A stretch of DNA of 64,000 nucleotides from Thuidium tamariscinum. Its lineage: Eukaryota > Streptophyta > Bryopsida > Hypnales > Thuidiaceae. The translations under genes and the position numbers were made by a program. Below are positions 63,980-64,000 of the stretch, one piece after another (the stretch's first letter is position 1; the number at the start of each line of letters is the position of its first letter). Location of the stretch: assembly GCA_947034885.2 (NCBI GenBank), contig OX344754.2, positions 25,851,369-25,915,368 of the forward strand. The letters are read 5' to 3'. The notes below the pieces were generated by a model. That model saw only the letters and a list, made by a program, of their open reading frames with translations. It did no database searches and was not told where the DNA came from.

Positions 63980-64000
63980 GGCAATAGAATGACTCCCGGA

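Overview
The window looks like nuclear DNA of a land plant with swimming sperm, most likely a moss or other seedless plant; a streptophyte alga is not excluded. Three things point there. Genes have many short exons with plant-type splice sites in an AT-rich background. Several products carry chloroplast transit-like N-termini and belong to cyanobacterial/plastid families. Two genes resemble axonemal (ciliary) proteins, one of a family (FAM228) that I believe seed plants lack. No organism-specific marker was recognised, so the species is open.

Layout. 1-12.4 kb is AT-rich, repeat-laden DNA. It holds two copies of a ~722-bp terminal-inverted-repeat element, a decayed RING-H2 gene swollen by a 138-bp coding repeat and broken by a perfect hairpin CACTA-type MITE plus a 2-kb insertion, and two neighbouring MITEs at 11.66-12.44 kb. 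12.4-15.3 kb is gene-like DNA of unknown function. 15.4-21.8 kb (+) holds a divergent triosephosphate isomerase followed by a coiled-coil IQ-motif protein of dynein-regulatory-complex type. 22.1-28.3 kb (-) is an 11-exon plastid LpxB-related glycosyltransferase-like gene. 31.9-37.2 kb (-) is a FAM228-domain gene. 39.6-41.2 kb (+) is a GC-rich proline-rich protein and 43.9-44.4 kb (+) a DUF1279 membrane protein. 44.4-48.9 kb is AT-rich and apparently empty. 48.9-55.2 kb (-) is a plastid SLH-domain coiled-coil protein, 56.0-59.0 kb (-) a plastid-type SAM methyltransferase, and 62.0-64.0 kb (-) a NAD(P)-binding/CIA30 protein.

Structure. 59.9-61.9 kb is an inverted, internally deleted copy of 13.9-28.4 kb: it keeps the LpxB-related first exon and a piece of the unknown gene and lacks about 12.3 kb between them. 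A third LpxB-related scrap (exons 3-4) lies at ~38.5-39.0 kb. So this locus has been copied more than once.

Two functional groups share the window: plastid proteins (LpxB-related, SLH, methyltransferase, CIA30) and probable sperm-flagellum proteins (IQ/DRC-like, FAM228). The altered TPI sits directly upstream of the IQ gene, in phase with it. Exon limits were worked out by hand from splice signals and reading phase. Family names come from recalled motifs, not searches. No viral or LTR element, tRNA, rRNA or CRISPR was recognised.
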